Positions 21,391 through 21,971 of a DNA stretch of 21,971 nucleotides are shown piece after piece. Numbering within the stretch: the stretch's first letter is position 1; every line of letters starts with the position of its first letter. A program made the position numbers and the translations under genes. The notes below the pieces were generated by a model that was not told where the DNA came from, did not search any database, and saw only the letters and a list, made by a program, of their open reading frames with translations. The DNA comes from Candidatus Bathyarchaeota archaeon. GTDB lineage: Archaea; Thermoproteota; Bathyarchaeia; Bathyarchaeales; Bathyarchaeaceae. The stretch spans positions 1 to 21,971 of the forward strand of contig CP070826.1 in the NCBI GenBank assembly GCA_020344435.1, written 5' to 3'.

Positions 21391-21971
21391 TCAAGCCCTC
21401 TCGAAAACCGCTATCTCCCTTGTTAGGCTTCTGTGTACATAAACAAGATGGGACTCTATATGTTTAAGGCCTATATCCTTACCGATTTCGCCTATCCCTA
21501 TCGACTCTGGGGAGGCTATACATACTCGTCGCCCCCTCGGAAGCATTGTTTCCATTGCCAATAGGGCTTCTTCAACTAGGTCTTGCAGGTTCAATCCCAA
21601 TGTTGTTGCAGATCTACCATAGGGGGGATCGGTGACAACACAGTCCGTCTTTGTGATGGGAGGACGACGGGCGTCTGCAGCAACCATACCTTCAGACTCA
21701 AGTCCGTAGTAATGGAGGTTTTGCAGGCTTCCTGCGACCATTTGATGTTGCACGTCGAAACCAATCACTCGACACCCAATGAGCCCAGCCTCTAAAAGTA
21801 TACTTGCGGTTCCGCAGAAAGGGTCGAGAACCAGATCACCAGCCTTGGGCTGAGCTAGATTGACCATGCATCTGGCGGTTCTGGCCAAGAGAGCTGAAGG
21901 GTGAAAGAAAGGTCTCTTCTGAGGATTCCTCTCAATGAATGGCTTTGCGGAGATTTCAGCAATCTTCAATC
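21391..21971 (-). CDS. trmG10: tRNA (guanine(10)-N2)-methyltransferase TrmG10, 5' part outside window
   Basis: The last about 193 codons of a methyltransferase; the frame is open through the right edge, so the N-terminal THUMP region is missing. It has the Trm11/TrmG10 signature KPFIERNPQKRPFFHPSALL, SAM motif I DPFCGTASILLEA, the GFDV strand and the catalytic TDPPYGRS that methylates an exocyclic amine. It modifies G10 in tRNA. No internal start is preferred: the family continues upstream of the first start-like codon in view. Confidence 0.9.
   Translation of the reverse strand, partial: LKIAEISAKPFIERNPQKRPFFHPSALLARTARCMVNLAQPKAGDLVLDPFCGTASILLEAGLIGCRVIGFDVQHQMVAGSLQNLHYYGLESEGMVAADARRPPITKTDCVVTDPPYGRSATTLGLNLQDLVEEALLAMETMLPRGRRVCIASPESIGIGEIGKDIGLKHIESHLVYVHRSLTREIAVFERA

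Noticed and set aside
1..21971. CRISPR arrays, insertion sequences, phage genes or toxin-antitoxin pairs
   Set aside because: No regularly spaced repeats, transposase or integrase motifs, or phage proteins were seen on either strand; genes are conserved archaeal core or lineage genes.

Overview
The window is archaeal. It carries the archaeal uS13-uS4-uS11-RpoD-uL18e-uL13-uS9-RpoN-enolase-uS2 cluster, archaeal-only families (UPF0200, UPF0201, class I CCA-adding enzyme, TrmG10, eS25, TrmB-type regulator), TATA-like boxes with short leaders, and many TTG/GTG starts next to GGAGG/GGTGA-like Shine-Dalgarno (SD) sites. The eS25 gene, an RpoD with a complete two-cluster ferredoxin insert and the AcnX/UbiD form of the mevalonate pathway fit a TACK-type archaeon. 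Bathyarchaeia is my best guess, by inference only. Coding density is high and nothing looks phage- or transposon-derived.

Positions 1-2707 (minus strand) form an isoprenoid operon: mevalonate kinase, a UbiD-family decarboxylase and the start of an AcnX large subunit cut by the window edge. These are three steps of the archaeal modified mevalonate route (mevalonate to mevalonate-5-phosphate to trans-anhydromevalonate-5-phosphate to isopentenyl phosphate). Positions 2904-9641 (minus) hold a long expression operon read in the order uS13, uS4, uS11, RpoD, uL18e, uL13, uS9, RpoN, enolase, uS2, MEMO. It is driven by a clear TATA box at 9694-9701. Most genes overlap or lie within about 20 bases of the next.

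Positions 9780-12110 hold a rhomboid protease fused to a C-terminal Hsp20/alpha-crystallin-like domain, preceded by a possible 24-residue leader ORF with a perfect inverted repeat, and, converging on it, an M24-fold protein that has lost three of the five usual metal ligands. Positions 12273-14420 (minus) hold a class II tRNA-Ser(TGA), eS25 and a radical SAM enzyme of the tetraether lipid synthase (Tes) family. A TrmB-like regulator (14513-15271) is divergent from Tes, with the two TATA boxes only 20 bases apart. A small two-helix membrane protein and a GNAT acetyltransferase follow.

Positions 16379-18396 (minus) are the RNA-end pair thpR-cca. A 327-base intergenic region follows. Its right end holds two interlocked perfect inverted repeats (10 and 8 bp), the second including the likely SD of the next gene, so it is a candidate RNA switch or pseudoknot. 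It precedes a tight plus-strand operon of UPF0200 NTPase, UPF0201 protein and a TIM-barrel isomerase/endonuclease-IV-like protein. RNase Z and the 3' part of TrmG10 (minus) close the window, giving a second tRNA-processing group.

The strongest items for follow-up are the candidate leader RNA at 18650-18723, the rhomboid-Hsp20 fusion, the divergent TrmB/Tes pair and the metal-site-depleted M24 protein.
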